A DNA stretch of 64,000 bases from Streptomyces bauhiniae (GCF_004784475.1 NZ_SRRT01000011.1:1-64000), one strand, 5' to 3'. Counted from the stretch's first letter, positions 45,477-54,796 are shown. Program-made: numbers and translations. Notes: generated by a model not told the origin, from the letters alone.

Positions 45477-47663
45477 TCAGCGGCCCTCGGTGACGGGGAG
45501 CGGGCCGGAAGGTTGCGGCACGGCCGCCAGCGGCGCCCTGACCTGGCCCTCGGCCACCGGCCGCACCGGCCCGCGCGCAGCGGGCGGCACCGCCGGCTGC
45601 CCCAGCACCACATGCCGGACGACACGCTCACCCGCGTCGCCGTCGTCGTACGGGCAGAAGCGCTCCCGGAACGCCGCCCGCAGCCGGGCCGAGCGCACCC
45701 CGCGCCAGTGGCCGGAGGCGAACACGTCCGCGACCTCCTCCTCGGTGCGGGCCAGCGGTCCCGGCGGACAGGCGAGCAGGTCGAGGTAGGCGCCCCGGAC
45801 GGTGCGGAAGGTGTCCCAGTCCCCGGTGTGCAGCACCACCGGCCGGTCCAGCCCGGCGTAGTCGAACATCAGCGGCGAGAAGTCGGTGAGCAGCGCGTCC
45901 GAGGCCAGGCACAGGGACGGCAGGTCGGGATGGGCGGAGACGTCGACCAGCCGGGCGTCCTTCACCGGCTCGTCGATCGGGGCGCGGCTCAGCAGGGTGA
46001 ACCGGGGCCCGAGCAGGCCGAGCAGCCGGCCGGGGTCCAGCGGCGGGGTCTGGGTGCGCCGGTGGTCGCGGCGCGCGGGCACGTACAGCACGGCGACCGC
46101 TCCCTCGGGTACGCCGAGGGACGCGCGCAGCCGGGCCATGTCGGCCGAAGTGGCGTGCTGGAAGGCGTCGTTGCGCGGGCTGCCGTACTCCAGCGTGGTG
46201 TAGCCGCCGGGGTGGGCCCGCTCCCAGGTCAGGGTGGAGTGCCGGTTGCCGGAGAGGACGTAGTCCCACTGGTCGACCTCCCGCAGTTGCCCGGCGAAGT
46301 CCGTGCCCAGGGCGGCCGCCGGGCGTTCCTGGAGGTCGAGGCCGGTGTGGCCGAGCGGGGTGCCCTGCCGGGTCTGCACGTAGACCTGGCCGGGGCGCTT
46401 GATGAGGCCGGGCCCGAAACCGGCGTTGTGCACCAGGTACTTGGAGCGGGCCAGCGCGGTGAAGTGGGCGGCGGTGCCGGGGCGGCCGAGCCAGGCGGTG
46501 CGGATGTGCGGGGCGTGCGCGCGGAACGCGGCCTCCAGGGCGCTCGGGTCGCAGCCCTGGTCGGGGGCCGGGTCGGCGGCGAAGAGGGCATGGTCGGCGC
46601 GCAGGGGGAGGAGCCGCTGGACGCGGTAGTGCAGGCGCAGCAGGGCCGCGCGCAGCTTTCGTGTCCCACGTGCCGCCGAGGCGCGTGCGTGGCGGCGGAG
46701 GGCGGCGGCGAGGCGCAGGGTGCGGAAGGTGCGGTGCAGGCCGTGGCGGACCAGGGCGCGGCGGAGGCCGGGGGGTACCGGGGTGCCCGGGGCGCGGTGG
46801 CGGCGGCAGTGGGCGCGGGCCCGGCGCAGGAACGCGGGGTGGCTGCCCCGCGGGAGGCGGTCCCGGCGGGTGGCGATCGTGGTGAGGTGGTCGAGCATGC
46901 GGGCGTACAACTCGGGCCGCCAGCGCTCCCGTTCGGGTCTCTCTGCCAGGTACGCGAAGACCCGGTCGTACTGGTCGAACACGTCGAAGTGGCGGGGGCT
47001 GGTGGTGCGCAGGATGCTGCCCCGGCGGCGCTGGCGGTAGTGCACGCAGACCCGGTCCAGCGTGGCGAGCGAGCCGGCCGCCATCAGCACCGGGAAGGTC
47101 CAGGGGGTGTCCTCGTAGTAGCCCGGCGGGAAGCGGAAGCCCTCGCGGGTGACGAACTCCCTGCGGTACGCCTTGTTCCACGCCACCATCAGCACCCGCA
47201 GCAGCCCCGGCCGGTCCGCCAGGGTGAAGGGGGCCGGGCCGTCCTCGGTGAGCCGGTCCGCGAGCCGGTTGCGCAGGGTGGTGCCGTCCCAGTGGGTGCG
47301 GGCGTAGTCGAAGACCAGCACGTCCGGCTCGCCGGTGGCCGCGAGGCGGTCCGCGATCGCGCGCAGAGTGTGCGGGGTGAGGGTGTCGTCGCCGTCGAGG
47401 AAGAGCAGATAGTCCCCGGCCGCTTCTGCGATGCCCGCGTTGCGGGCGGGGCCCAGCCCGGCGTTCTCCGCGAGGTGCACGGCCCGCACGCGGGGGTCGC
47501 GGGCCGCGTACTCGTCGATGATCGCGCCGCAGCCGTCCGGCGAGCGGTCGTCCACCGCGATCAGCTCGAAGTCCGGGAACGACTGCGCGAGCACCGAGTC
47601 CAGGCACTCGGCGAGATACGCCTGGACCTGGTACGCGGGGACGATGACGCTGAACCTGGGCAA
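45477..47663 (-). CDS. GT2 - TagF-like fusion with altered catalytic residues (array copy 3)
   Basis: 728 residues. The GT2 half is intact (YLLFLDGDDTLTPHT near 88; PPGYYEDTPWTFPVL). The TagF-like half keeps the fold (KRPGQVYVQTRQGTPLG about 423-438; SPRNDAF; LLTDFSPLMFDYAGLDRPVV), but the HGTPLK histidine is Gln, its Lys is Gly, YAPTHRD is YVPARRD, and the RxH site reads SRAPID. Both TagF catalytic histidines are thus missing and the domain may be inactive or use a different chemistry. The frame starts at TTG 47663, with only a weak GGA before it. First gene of the three-gene array. Confidence 0.87.
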   Translation of the reverse strand: MPRFSVIVPAYQVQAYLAECLDSVLAQSFPDFELIAVDDRSPDGCGAIIDEYAARDPRVRAVHLAENAGLGPARNAGIAEAAGDYLLFLDGDDTLTPHTLRAIADRLAATGEPDVLVFDYARTHWDGTTLRNRLADRLTEDGPAPFTLADRPGLLRVLMVAWNKAYRREFVTREGFRFPPGYYEDTPWTFPVLMAAGSLATLDRVCVHYRQRRRGSILRTTSPRHFDVFDQYDRVFAYLAERPERERWRPELYARMLDHLTTIATRRDRLPRGSHPAFLRRARAHCRRHRAPGTPVPPGLRRALVRHGLHRTFRTLRLAAALRRHARASAARGTRKLRAALLRLHYRVQRLLPLRADHALFAADPAPDQGCDPSALEAAFRAHAPHIRTAWLGRPGTAAHFTALARSKYLVHNAGFGPGLIKRPGQVYVQTRQGTPLGHTGLDLQERPAAALGTDFAGQLREVDQWDYVLSGNRHSTLTWERAHPGGYTTLEYGSPRNDAFQHATSADMARLRASLGVPEGAVAVLYVPARRDHRRTQTPPLDPGRLLGLLGPRFTLLSRAPIDEPVKDARLVDVSAHPDLPSLCLASDALLTDFSPLMFDYAGLDRPVVLHTGDWDTFRTVRGAYLDLLACPPGPLARTEEEVADVFASGHWRGVRSARLRAAFRERFCPYDDGDAGERVVRHVVLGQPAVPPAARGPVRPVAEGQVRAPLAAVPQPSGPLPVTEGR

Positions 47664-47753
47664 GGCACATCCATGGGTCGGTCGGCGCGGGCCTTCTGCC
47701 CGGCAACGGCCGCCCAGGTGACTTGGTTACGGCTCCTACGGCATACGGGGGAC

Positions 47754-47784
47754 GCCCGGGGGAACCGCACGGATTCCCCCGGGC
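47754..47784. terminator. terminator of the sugar ABC operon
   Basis: GCCCGGGGGAA (47754-47764) pairs perfectly with TTCCCCCGGGC (47774-47784) around a 9-base loop. It lies 20 bases beyond the ABC operon stop and 90 bases before the wall-polymer array, insulating the two. Confidence 0.8.
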
Positions 47785-47803
47785 AACACCTGTACGGGCA
47801 CGG

Positions 47804-48721
47804 TTACTTGACCGCGCCCGCCATCACCCCGGACACGAACTGGCGCTGGAAGGCGAAGAACACGGCCAGCGGGATCACCATCGACAGGAACGCGCCGGGC
47901 GCGAGCACGTCGATGTTGTTGCCGAACTGCCGTACCTGGGTCTGGAGCGCCACCGTGACCGGCTGGGAGCCGGACTTGGTGAACACCAGCGCCACCAGCA
48001 TGTCGTTCCACACCCACAGGAACTGGAAGATGCCCAGGCTCGCGATGGCGGGCGCGCCGAGCGGCATCACCACCCGCGCGAACAACCGGAGTTCGCCCGC
48101 ACCGTCCAGCCGGGCCGCCTCCAGCAGCTCGCGCGGGATCTCCGCGAAGAAGTTCCGCAGCAGGAACACCGCGAACGGCAGCCCGAACCCGATGTGGAAC
48201 AGCACCACACCCAGGATCGAGCCGAACAGCCCGACCTTGCCGAAGAGTTCGGCGATCGGGATCAGCGCCACCTGCACCGGCACCACCAGCAGCGCGACCA
48301 CGCCGAGGAACCACCAGTCGCGGCCGGGGAACTCCATCCACGCGAACGCGTAGGCCGCCAGCGAGCCGATCACCACCACGCCCAGCGTCGCCGGGACCGT
48401 GATCAGCACGGTGTTGACCAGCGAGTGGGTGATGTCGCCGTTCTCCAGCAGCTTGCCGTAGCTCTCGAAGGTGAGCTTGGACGGCTCGGTGAACACCGTC
48501 CACCAGCCGCTCGCGTTCATGTCCTCCGGCGAGCGCAGCGAGGAGATCAGCAGCCCGATGGTCGGCACCAGCCAGAACAGCGCCACCAGGACCAGCACGA
48601 ACTGGATCAGCCCGCCGCCCAGCTTCTCCACCAGCCGGGCACCCAGTGAACGCCGGCCCCGCACGGTGTCCCGGGCGGGCAACTCGCGCACCCGTCCCGC
48701 ACTCTCGGTGTGCGTGCTCAT
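47804..48721 (-). CDS. sugar ABC transporter permease (MalG-type)
   Basis: 305 residues from ATG 48721, which overlaps the stop of the upstream permease gene (ATGA). Six membrane helices, first at about 38-60. The EAA loop ELLEAARLDGAGELRLFARV near residue 205 contacts the ATPase. CUT1 family, importing oligosaccharides or glycosides. The longer upstream frame is shadow. No ATPase gene is in the operon; in Streptomyces several CUT1 importers share the MsiK ATPase encoded elsewhere, which probably applies here. Confidence 0.92.
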   Translation of the reverse strand: MSTHTESAGRVRELPARDTVRGRRSLGARLVEKLGGGLIQFVLVLVALFWLVPTIGLLISSLRSPEDMNASGWWTVFTEPSKLTFESYGKLLENGDITHSLVNTVLITVPATLGVVVIGSLAAYAFAWMEFPGRDWWFLGVVALLVVPVQVALIPIAELFGKVGLFGSILGVVLFHIGFGLPFAVFLLRNFFAEIPRELLEAARLDGAGELRLFARVVMPLGAPAIASLGIFQFLWVWNDMLVALVFTKSGSQPVTVALQTQVRQFGNNIDVLAPGAFLSMVIPLAVFFAFQRQFVSGVMAGAVK

Positions 48722-50061
48722 GGCCTGCCCTCCCGCCGCAGCCTGCGGATGTTGAACAGCATCACCGGGATCACCAGCAGCAGCAGGAACACCGCGATGG
48801 CGCTGGCCACACCGGGCCGCCCCTCGGAGAAGCCCTTGCGGTACAGCTCCAGCGCCAGCACATTCGCGTCGTCCTGGGACGAGCCCGGCGCGATGATGTA
48901 GACGAGGTCGAACACCTTCAGCACGTTGATCATCAGGGTGACGGTGACGACCGCGAGCACCGGCGCCAGCAGCGGCACGGTCACCTTGCGGAACACCTGC
49001 CACTCACTGGCGCCGTCCACCCGCGCCTGCTCCAGCAGCTCCCTCGGCACCCCCGCGAGCCCCGCCGCGATCAGCACCATCGCGAAGCCCGCCCACATCC
49101 AGACGTAGGAGCCGATGATCGCCGGGGTGACCAGCGCCGGGCCCAGCCAGTCGACGCCGTTGTACGCCTCCTTGAAGTTGGCCGCCGGGAGCCGCAGTTG
49201 AGCCCCGTCCGCCGAGGCGGGCAGGGTGAAGGTGCCGTCACCGGCCGCCTTCGCCGAGGCCACCACCTTGCCGTCCTTCACGGCCTCGATCCGCATCCCG
49301 GCGTACCCGCGCTCGGTCGCGTCCGGGGCGCCGAGCTTCCCGACGCCCTTGCCGCGGGTGAAGTCCTGCCAGACCGTGCCGGTGACCTTCCCCGGCTCCG
49401 GCCGGGCGGTGACGGCCCGCTTGGCGTCGTCCGGGAACTGGTCCGGGGCCACGCCGACCATGGGCAGCGCGACCGGGGTGCCCGCCTTCACCGGGTCCTT
49501 GGTGACGAAGGCGCCGCCCTGTCCCACCAGCGGCGACTCGCGGCCGGGGTGCGCCTTGGGGAACGCCGACGCCTGGGCGAAGGAATCGTGCACCCCGACC
49601 CACACCGCGTTGGCGACCCCCTTGTCCGGGTCCTGGTCGTACACCAGCCGGAAGATGATCCCGGCCGCCAGCATCGAGATCGCCATCGGCATGAAGACGA
49701 CCAGCTTGAACGCCGTTCCCCAGCGCACCCGTTCGGTCAGCACCGCGAAGACCAGGCCGAGCGCGGTGGAGACGGTGGGCGCGAACACCACCCAGATCAC
49801 GTTGTTCTTGAGCGCGGTGCGGATGCCGTCGTCCGTGAACAGCGCCTGGTAGTTGTCGAACCCGGCGAACTGGTCGCCCGAGGAGTCGTAGAGACTGCGG
49901 ACGACCGAGTAACCGATCGGGTAGAGCACGAGCGCGCCGAGCAGCACCAGGGCCGGCAGCAGGAAGAGCGCCGCCACCACCTTGCGCGTCCCGGTCACGC
50001 TCCTGCGGCTCTTCGGCGCGGCCGGGCCCGAAGGGGCGCCGGCCGCCGCTGCCGATGCCAT
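48718..50061 (-). CDS. sugar ABC transporter permease (MalF-type) with large extracellular insert
   Basis: 447 residues, about 150 more than common CUT1 permeases. Helix 1 lies at about 29-50. After helix 3 (ends about 142) comes a ~160-residue hydrophilic insert (about 145-305), then helix 4 and the EAA loop PRELLEQARVDGASEWQVFR near 340. The insert contains beta-strand-like repeats (GKVTGTVWQDF; GYAGMRIEAV; GDGTFTLP) resembling a prealbumin/CNA-B-like fold. Its place between helices 3 and 4 is the same as the P2 domain of E. coli MalF, which binds the maltose-binding protein. Seven bases separate it from the binding-protein gene. Confidence 0.9.
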   Translation of the reverse strand: MASAAAAGAPSGPAAPKSRRSVTGTRKVVAALFLLPALVLLGALVLYPIGYSVVRSLYDSSGDQFAGFDNYQALFTDDGIRTALKNNVIWVVFAPTVSTALGLVFAVLTERVRWGTAFKLVVFMPMAISMLAAGIIFRLVYDQDPDKGVANAVWVGVHDSFAQASAFPKAHPGRESPLVGQGGAFVTKDPVKAGTPVALPMVGVAPDQFPDDAKRAVTARPEPGKVTGTVWQDFTRGKGVGKLGAPDATERGYAGMRIEAVKDGKVVASAKAAGDGTFTLPASADGAQLRLPAANFKEAYNGVDWLGPALVTPAIIGSYVWMWAGFAMVLIAAGLAGVPRELLEQARVDGASEWQVFRKVTVPLLAPVLAVVTVTLMINVLKVFDLVYIIAPGSSQDDANVLALELYRKGFSEGRPGVASAIAVFLLLLVIPVMLFNIRRLRREGRP

Positions 50062-50068
50062 GACCGGA

Positions 50069-51445
50069 TCAGCCCCCGTTCCCGTACGCGGCCGCCGCGT
50101 CCTTCTCCAGCCTCGCCTGGGTGCCCGCGACGTCCTTCGGGTTCTTCAGGAAGTCCTGGAGGTCCTTCCACTCGCCCTTGCCGGGCGTGCCGCCGAACGC
50201 CTGGGGCGCCTGGTCGGACATGTCGAAGCGGAAGTCGTCGCCGGACTTGATGAGCGCCTTGGCGATGGTGCGCTGGGTGTCGTTCGGGTAGGCCGAGTCC
50301 GGCACGTTCTTGTTCGGCGAGAGATAGCCGCCGAGCTTGGCCTGAACCGTCGCCGCGTCCGGGGACGCCAGGAAGGTCGCCAGCGCCTGGGCGCCCTTGG
50401 AGTCCTTCAGGATCACCGCCGCGTCACCGCCGGAGACCACCGGCGCGGTCGAGCCGACCGACGGGAACGGGAAGACCTTGGCGTCCGCGCCCACCTTCGC
50501 CTTGGTCTCACCGATGTTGACCTGCGCGAAGTCACCCTCGTAGACCATCGCGGCCTTCGGCTGGTCGCCGCCGGTGAAGGTCTGCGTCACCGAGGCCGGG
50601 AACTCGGTCTGCAGCGCGCCGTCCGCGCCGCCCGCCACATAGTCCTTCTTGCCCCAGATCTGCGCGAGCGTGGTGAGCGCCTGCTTGACCGAGGGGTCGG
50701 TCCACTTGATCTCGTGCTTGGCGAGCTGGTCGTACTTCTCCGGTCCGGCCTGGGAGAGATAGACGTTCTCGAACCAGTCGGTCAGCGTCCAGCCGTCCGC
50801 GCCGCCCACCGAGAAGGGGGTGACACCGGAGTCGTACACCGCCTGCGCGGCGGTCAGCAGCTCGGCCCAGGTCCCCGGCTCCTTGGCGCCCGCGTTCTCG
50901 AAGACGGGGGCGTTGTACCAGATCAGCGACTTGTTGGCGGCCTTGTAGTAGACGCCGTACGGCTTGCCGTCGACCTTGCCGATGTCCTGCCAGCCCTGCG
51001 AGTAGTTCTTCGACAGTTCCTTCACGGCCTCCGGGCCGAGCGGCTTGGCCCACTTCTTGTCGACCGCCTGCTTGATCGCGCCCGGCTGCGGCAGCAGCGC
51101 CACGTCCGGCGGCTGCCCGCCCGCGATCTTGGAACCGAGGAAGTTGATGATCGGGTCCTGCGCGGGCACGAACGTCACCTTCGCGCCCGTCCGCTTCTCG
51201 AACTCCGCCAGCACCTTCTTGAAGTTCGCCTGCTCGGTGCCGGTCCAGACGGCGGCGACCTCGAGTTCCGTGCCGTTGAGCTTCGGCAGGGTCACCGTGG
51301 AGCCGGTGGCCCCGCCGCCGCCCTCGTCGGCGTCCTTCCCGCCGTCGCCGCCGGAGCAGGCGGTGAGCGTCAGGGCCCCCGCCAGCAGCGCGGCGAGGGC
51401 GGCTCCGGCCCGGTGTCCTCGGATGGTGTCGCTCGGCTTGCGCAT
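50069..51445 (-). CDS. sugar ABC transporter substrate-binding lipoprotein
   Basis: 458 residues from ATG 51445 with GGGGAAG a few bases before. Signal peptide with lipobox LTAC (Cys near residue 30), then an acidic Gly/Asp linker and a family-1 extracellular solute-binding domain (PAQDPIINFLGSKIAGGQPP; YKAANKSLIWYNAPVFENAG). It delivers the sugar to the two permeases encoded downstream. The ligand cannot be told; alpha-glucoside-type CUT1 systems are the closest in layout. First gene of a three-gene operon with no regulator next to it. Confidence 0.92.
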   Translation of the reverse strand: MRKPSDTIRGHRAGAALAALLAGALTLTACSGGDGGKDADEGGGGATGSTVTLPKLNGTELEVAAVWTGTEQANFKKVLAEFEKRTGAKVTFVPAQDPIINFLGSKIAGGQPPDVALLPQPGAIKQAVDKKWAKPLGPEAVKELSKNYSQGWQDIGKVDGKPYGVYYKAANKSLIWYNAPVFENAGAKEPGTWAELLTAAQAVYDSGVTPFSVGGADGWTLTDWFENVYLSQAGPEKYDQLAKHEIKWTDPSVKQALTTLAQIWGKKDYVAGGADGALQTEFPASVTQTFTGGDQPKAAMVYEGDFAQVNIGETKAKVGADAKVFPFPSVGSTAPVVSGGDAAVILKDSKGAQALATFLASPDAATVQAKLGGYLSPNKNVPDSAYPNDTQRTIAKALIKSGDDFRFDMSDQAPQAFGGTPGKGEWKDLQDFLKNPKDVAGTQARLEKDAAAAYGNGG

Positions 51446-51619
51446 CACTTCCCCGTTCGTCGTTCTCCGTTGAACGCCTGAACTCTGCGTGTGCGCTCCG
51501 GTGTACGCCGGGCCGCCCCGGTGCGGCAAGAGCACCCGCACGGTCCGGCCACGCATCGTGACCGGCTCGTGATCATCGGGGTATGCGCGCCGGAGAGGGG
51601 GAATTCCGGTGCCTGACGG

Positions 51620-54600
51620 TCAGAGCAGCGAGGGCACCTGACCGGCCGACACCTGGCGGGCCGCCCGCTCCACCGCGCTCGCCAGCAGGGCCAGGTCGGT
51701 GGGGCCGTTGCCCAGCTCGCGCACCGGGCGCCGGGTGGGGGGATCGCCCATCCGCTGCCAGTCCAGCGGCAGTACGGTCGGCCGCTGGGTCGCGGTGCGC
51801 GGGATACGGCCCGTCACCCGGCCGCCCTGCACCCCGGTGACCCGGCCGTCGGGGTACGCCAACACCCCGCGCCCCGGCGCCGGTTCGCCCTCCGCGCCGC
51901 GCTCGGCCGCGCCCGTACCGCGTCCGCCGGAGGGCGCGTCCAGCGTCACCCGGAGGGTGGCCCGCCGCGCGGGTTCCGTCTCCGCCGTACGGCCGCCGGT
52001 GCCGGTCGCGGTCACCAGGTGCACGCCGAGCCGCTCGCCCTCGCGGGCCACCGCCTCCAGCGCCCGGACCACCGAACCGGCGGCGGGCCGGCCCGGCGAA
52101 CCCAGCGCGGGGGAGACCAGGGCGTCCAGGTCGTCGACGACCACCACCAGCCGGGGCAGCGGGGGCGCCGCCTCCGTGTGCTGCCGGGCGGCACCGGGCC
52201 GCAGCCGCAGCGTGGAGCTGGGCGGCGCCTCCAGGTCACCGTTGCCCGGACCGCGTCCGCCGGGGCCGCGCTGGGCGACCATCCGGCCGGACACCTCGTG
52301 CGCGGTGTGCCAGTGCGCGAAGTCGGTCAGCCCGACCAGCTCCGCCCGGCGCTTCAGCTCCGCGCTCAGCGACTGCGCGAACTCCCGCATCCGCACCGGG
52401 TCGTTGGCGATCAGATGCGTGGTCACATGCGGGATGTCCGTACAGGAGCGCAGCCCCTCGCCGGCCCCGGCCGCCGTGCCGACGCCGTCCCGGCCGTCGA
52501 TCAGCACCATGCCGAGCCGGTCCGGGCGCTCGGCGGCGGCCAGCGACGCCACCACCGCCCGCAGCAGCTCCGTACGCCCGCTGCCGGGCGGGCCCTCGAC
52601 CAGCAGGTGCGGGCCGTCGGCCACCAGGTCGGCGGTGACCGGGCCGCGCGGCCCGGCGCCCAGCACCGCGCGGGCCCGGCCGCCCAGCGACTCGGTGTCG
52701 TCGGCCGCGTCCGCCCAGCGGGCCATCAGCGAGGCCGGGGTGGCACGGGCCAGCCCCAGTTCGTCCAGCAGCCGGGCCGACAGCGGCAGCGGCACCGCCA
52801 CGCGCGTGTGCCGGTCCTCGTCCGGGGCGTCCGGGCGCAGCGGGGCCAGCGCCCGCGCGAACCGCTCCGCCCAGGCGGGCGACACCGCGTCCACGGCGGC
52901 GAGGGTGCCCGGTCCCACCGGACCGGTCGGCGCCACCCGCATCAGCCGCAGCGCGGTCGCCACGTCACCGCTGAGCAGCGCCACCGCGCCGCACTCGCGG
53001 AAGGTGGGCGTCGCCGCGCAGGCCGCCTCGTAGGTCTGCATGAGCGGCGAGGCGGGGGAGGCGGGCACGGTCTCGGCCAGGCACACCACGTGCACCCCGG
53101 CGCGCGGCCCGCTCACCGCCAGCCGCGCCACGTCCTCCCGCAGCGCCGAGCCGCCGGGGTCGCCGTCCACCACGACCACCGTGTACGGCCCCGGATGCCC
53201 GTCCGGGCCGGGCCGGAAGGAGGCGGGGTCGGCGTGGGACTCCACGCGGCGCAGCAGCTCGCCGGTGCGGGCCGCCGCCTGTTCCCGGTCGTAGGCGAGC
53301 AGCAGCCGGCAGTCCTGGCCGTGGCCCGGCCGGACGTGCGGCAGCCAGCCCAGCCAGGACCACTCGGCGGTGCGCTCCTCCACCGGGCGGGCGCGGTCCG
53401 CGCTGATCAGCACGATCTCCAGCAGGTCCGGCGAGTGCAGCGCGGCCAGTTGTGCCAGCACCGCGCGGGCCAGCCCCGCGAGCCGGGGGCGCGGCCCGGC
53501 CAGGCCCAGGGCGCCCGCCTCGCGCAGCGCGGCCGTCACCGGCACCGCGGGCAGCGCCGAGCCGTCGGGCGCGGTCCGGTCGGCGGTGCCGAGCCGCACG
53601 GCCAGCGCCTCGTGGTGTCCCGGACCCCGCTCCCAGAGCCGGGGGCCCGGACCGAGCGCCGTCAGCAGCAGCGCGGCCGGGTCCGGCCAGGTCTCCGGGC
53701 GCCGGAACGCCTCGGGGAGTGCGACGGGGGCCGCCTCGGCGTACGGCGCCTCCTCGGCGGGGAGGTGCTCGCCCCGGCCGCCGGTCAGCTTGCGGGCCCA
53801 GGCGCCGATGCCCCGGCGCCTGGGCATCTCGGTGCCCCTGAGGGGGGTGCCCTTACGGGTGGGGGAGTCCAGCTCGTCGGGGTGGGCGTCGTCGGGGCGG
53901 TGGCCGGCGTGGGTGTCGTGCTCCCGGTATCCGCCGGTGAGGTGGTCGGGGGCCCGGCTCTCGATCCGGGGTGCCCGGCCCTGCTCCGGTACGGCGGCCC
54001 GCTCCATGCGCTCGGCGCCGATCCGGTCCGCGGTGCCGTACGCGTGCCCGGTCGGGCCGTCCGGCGCGGTCGCGGGCGGGGCGTTGTCCGGGGTTTCCCA
54101 GGGGCAGGCGTCCGGGTCCTCCCCGAGGGGCACCCGGACACAGCCCTCGCCGTCCGGCACGGTGCGCACCCGCGCTCCGGGTCCCCCCGACGGGGTCACC
54201 CGGAGCGCGGATTCACCCAGGCGCAGCAGACCGCCCGACGGAAAGCGCAGCGGGCGGCCGGTGACGCGGGCACCGTCCAGCGTGGTGCCGTTGGTGGAGT
54301 CGAGGTCGGCCACCGAGACTCGGCCCTCGGCGGTGACCGTGACCGCGCAGTGCAGCCGGGACACGTCAGGGTCGTCCAGGGGTACGTCGGCGTCGGCGGA
54401 GCGGCCCACCGTTATCCGGCCGCCGTGCAGCAGATGGACCCCGCCCGCGTCCGGGCCCGCGACCACATGGAGCTGGGTCGGGGCGTCGTCCAGCTCGGGA
54501 TGCGGCTCCGGGGCCACCGGGGCGCCCAGCGACAGCACCGCGCCGTCGACCAGCGGGGGCTCGCCCAGGGTGTGGCGGCGCGGGTCCAGGCGGTCCGTGC

Positions 54601-54796
54601 CCGCGTACAGCACCACGGGGGCCCCGCCGCCGTCCCGGCCGGCCCCGCTCTCGCCGGTGACCGCCGAGGCCAGCGCGGGCGCCACCGCCGCCAGCTCGGT
54701 GCCGGTGGGCGCGGTGACCAGCACGTCGCGCGTCGCGGCGCCACCCCGCCTCGGGGACGCGCCCTGCGGATCTACGACGGTCAGCCGGATCTGCAT
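51620..54796 (-). CDS. FHA and FtsK/SpoIIIE-like ATPase domain protein
   Basis: 1058 residues from ATG 54796 (MQIRLTVVDPQG). The FHA domain (about 125-195) has the phosphothreonine-binding residues in ITVGRSADADV, DPDVSRLHC and DSTNGTTLDG. A Pro/Gly-rich linker follows, then an FtsK/SpoIIIE-type region with a P-loop EGPPGSGRTELL near residue 710 and Walker B LVVVVDDLDALV near 850. An earlier ATPase-like segment (about 440-680) lacks a P-loop. No membrane helix, unlike FtsK or EccC. Domain order resembles the EccC-like motors of type VII secretion, but no such genes are near. Divergent from pkaA, whose kinase could supply its phospho-ligand. Confidence 0.88.
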   Translation of the reverse strand: MQIRLTVVDPQGASPRRGGAATRDVLVTAPTGTELAAVAPALASAVTGESGAGRDGGGAPVVLYAGTDRLDPRRHTLGEPPLVDGAVLSLGAPVAPEPHPELDDAPTQLHVVAGPDAGGVHLLHGGRITVGRSADADVPLDDPDVSRLHCAVTVTAEGRVSVADLDSTNGTTLDGARVTGRPLRFPSGGLLRLGESALRVTPSGGPGARVRTVPDGEGCVRVPLGEDPDACPWETPDNAPPATAPDGPTGHAYGTADRIGAERMERAAVPEQGRAPRIESRAPDHLTGGYREHDTHAGHRPDDAHPDELDSPTRKGTPLRGTEMPRRRGIGAWARKLTGGRGEHLPAEEAPYAEAAPVALPEAFRRPETWPDPAALLLTALGPGPRLWERGPGHHEALAVRLGTADRTAPDGSALPAVPVTAALREAGALGLAGPRPRLAGLARAVLAQLAALHSPDLLEIVLISADRARPVEERTAEWSWLGWLPHVRPGHGQDCRLLLAYDREQAAARTGELLRRVESHADPASFRPGPDGHPGPYTVVVVDGDPGGSALREDVARLAVSGPRAGVHVVCLAETVPASPASPLMQTYEAACAATPTFRECGAVALLSGDVATALRLMRVAPTGPVGPGTLAAVDAVSPAWAERFARALAPLRPDAPDEDRHTRVAVPLPLSARLLDELGLARATPASLMARWADAADDTESLGGRARAVLGAGPRGPVTADLVADGPHLLVEGPPGSGRTELLRAVVASLAAAERPDRLGMVLIDGRDGVGTAAGAGEGLRSCTDIPHVTTHLIANDPVRMREFAQSLSAELKRRAELVGLTDFAHWHTAHEVSGRMVAQRGPGGRGPGNGDLEAPPSSTLRLRPGAARQHTEAAPPLPRLVVVVDDLDALVSPALGSPGRPAAGSVVRALEAVAREGERLGVHLVTATGTGGRTAETEPARRATLRVTLDAPSGGRGTGAAERGAEGEPAPGRGVLAYPDGRVTGVQGGRVTGRIPRTATQRPTVLPLDWQRMGDPPTRRPVRELGNGPTDLALLASAVERAARQVSAGQVPSLL

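Noticed and set aside
51620..54796. Type VII secretion EccC
   Set aside because: Only one intact P-loop, no membrane helices and no Ecc or WXG100 genes nearby.
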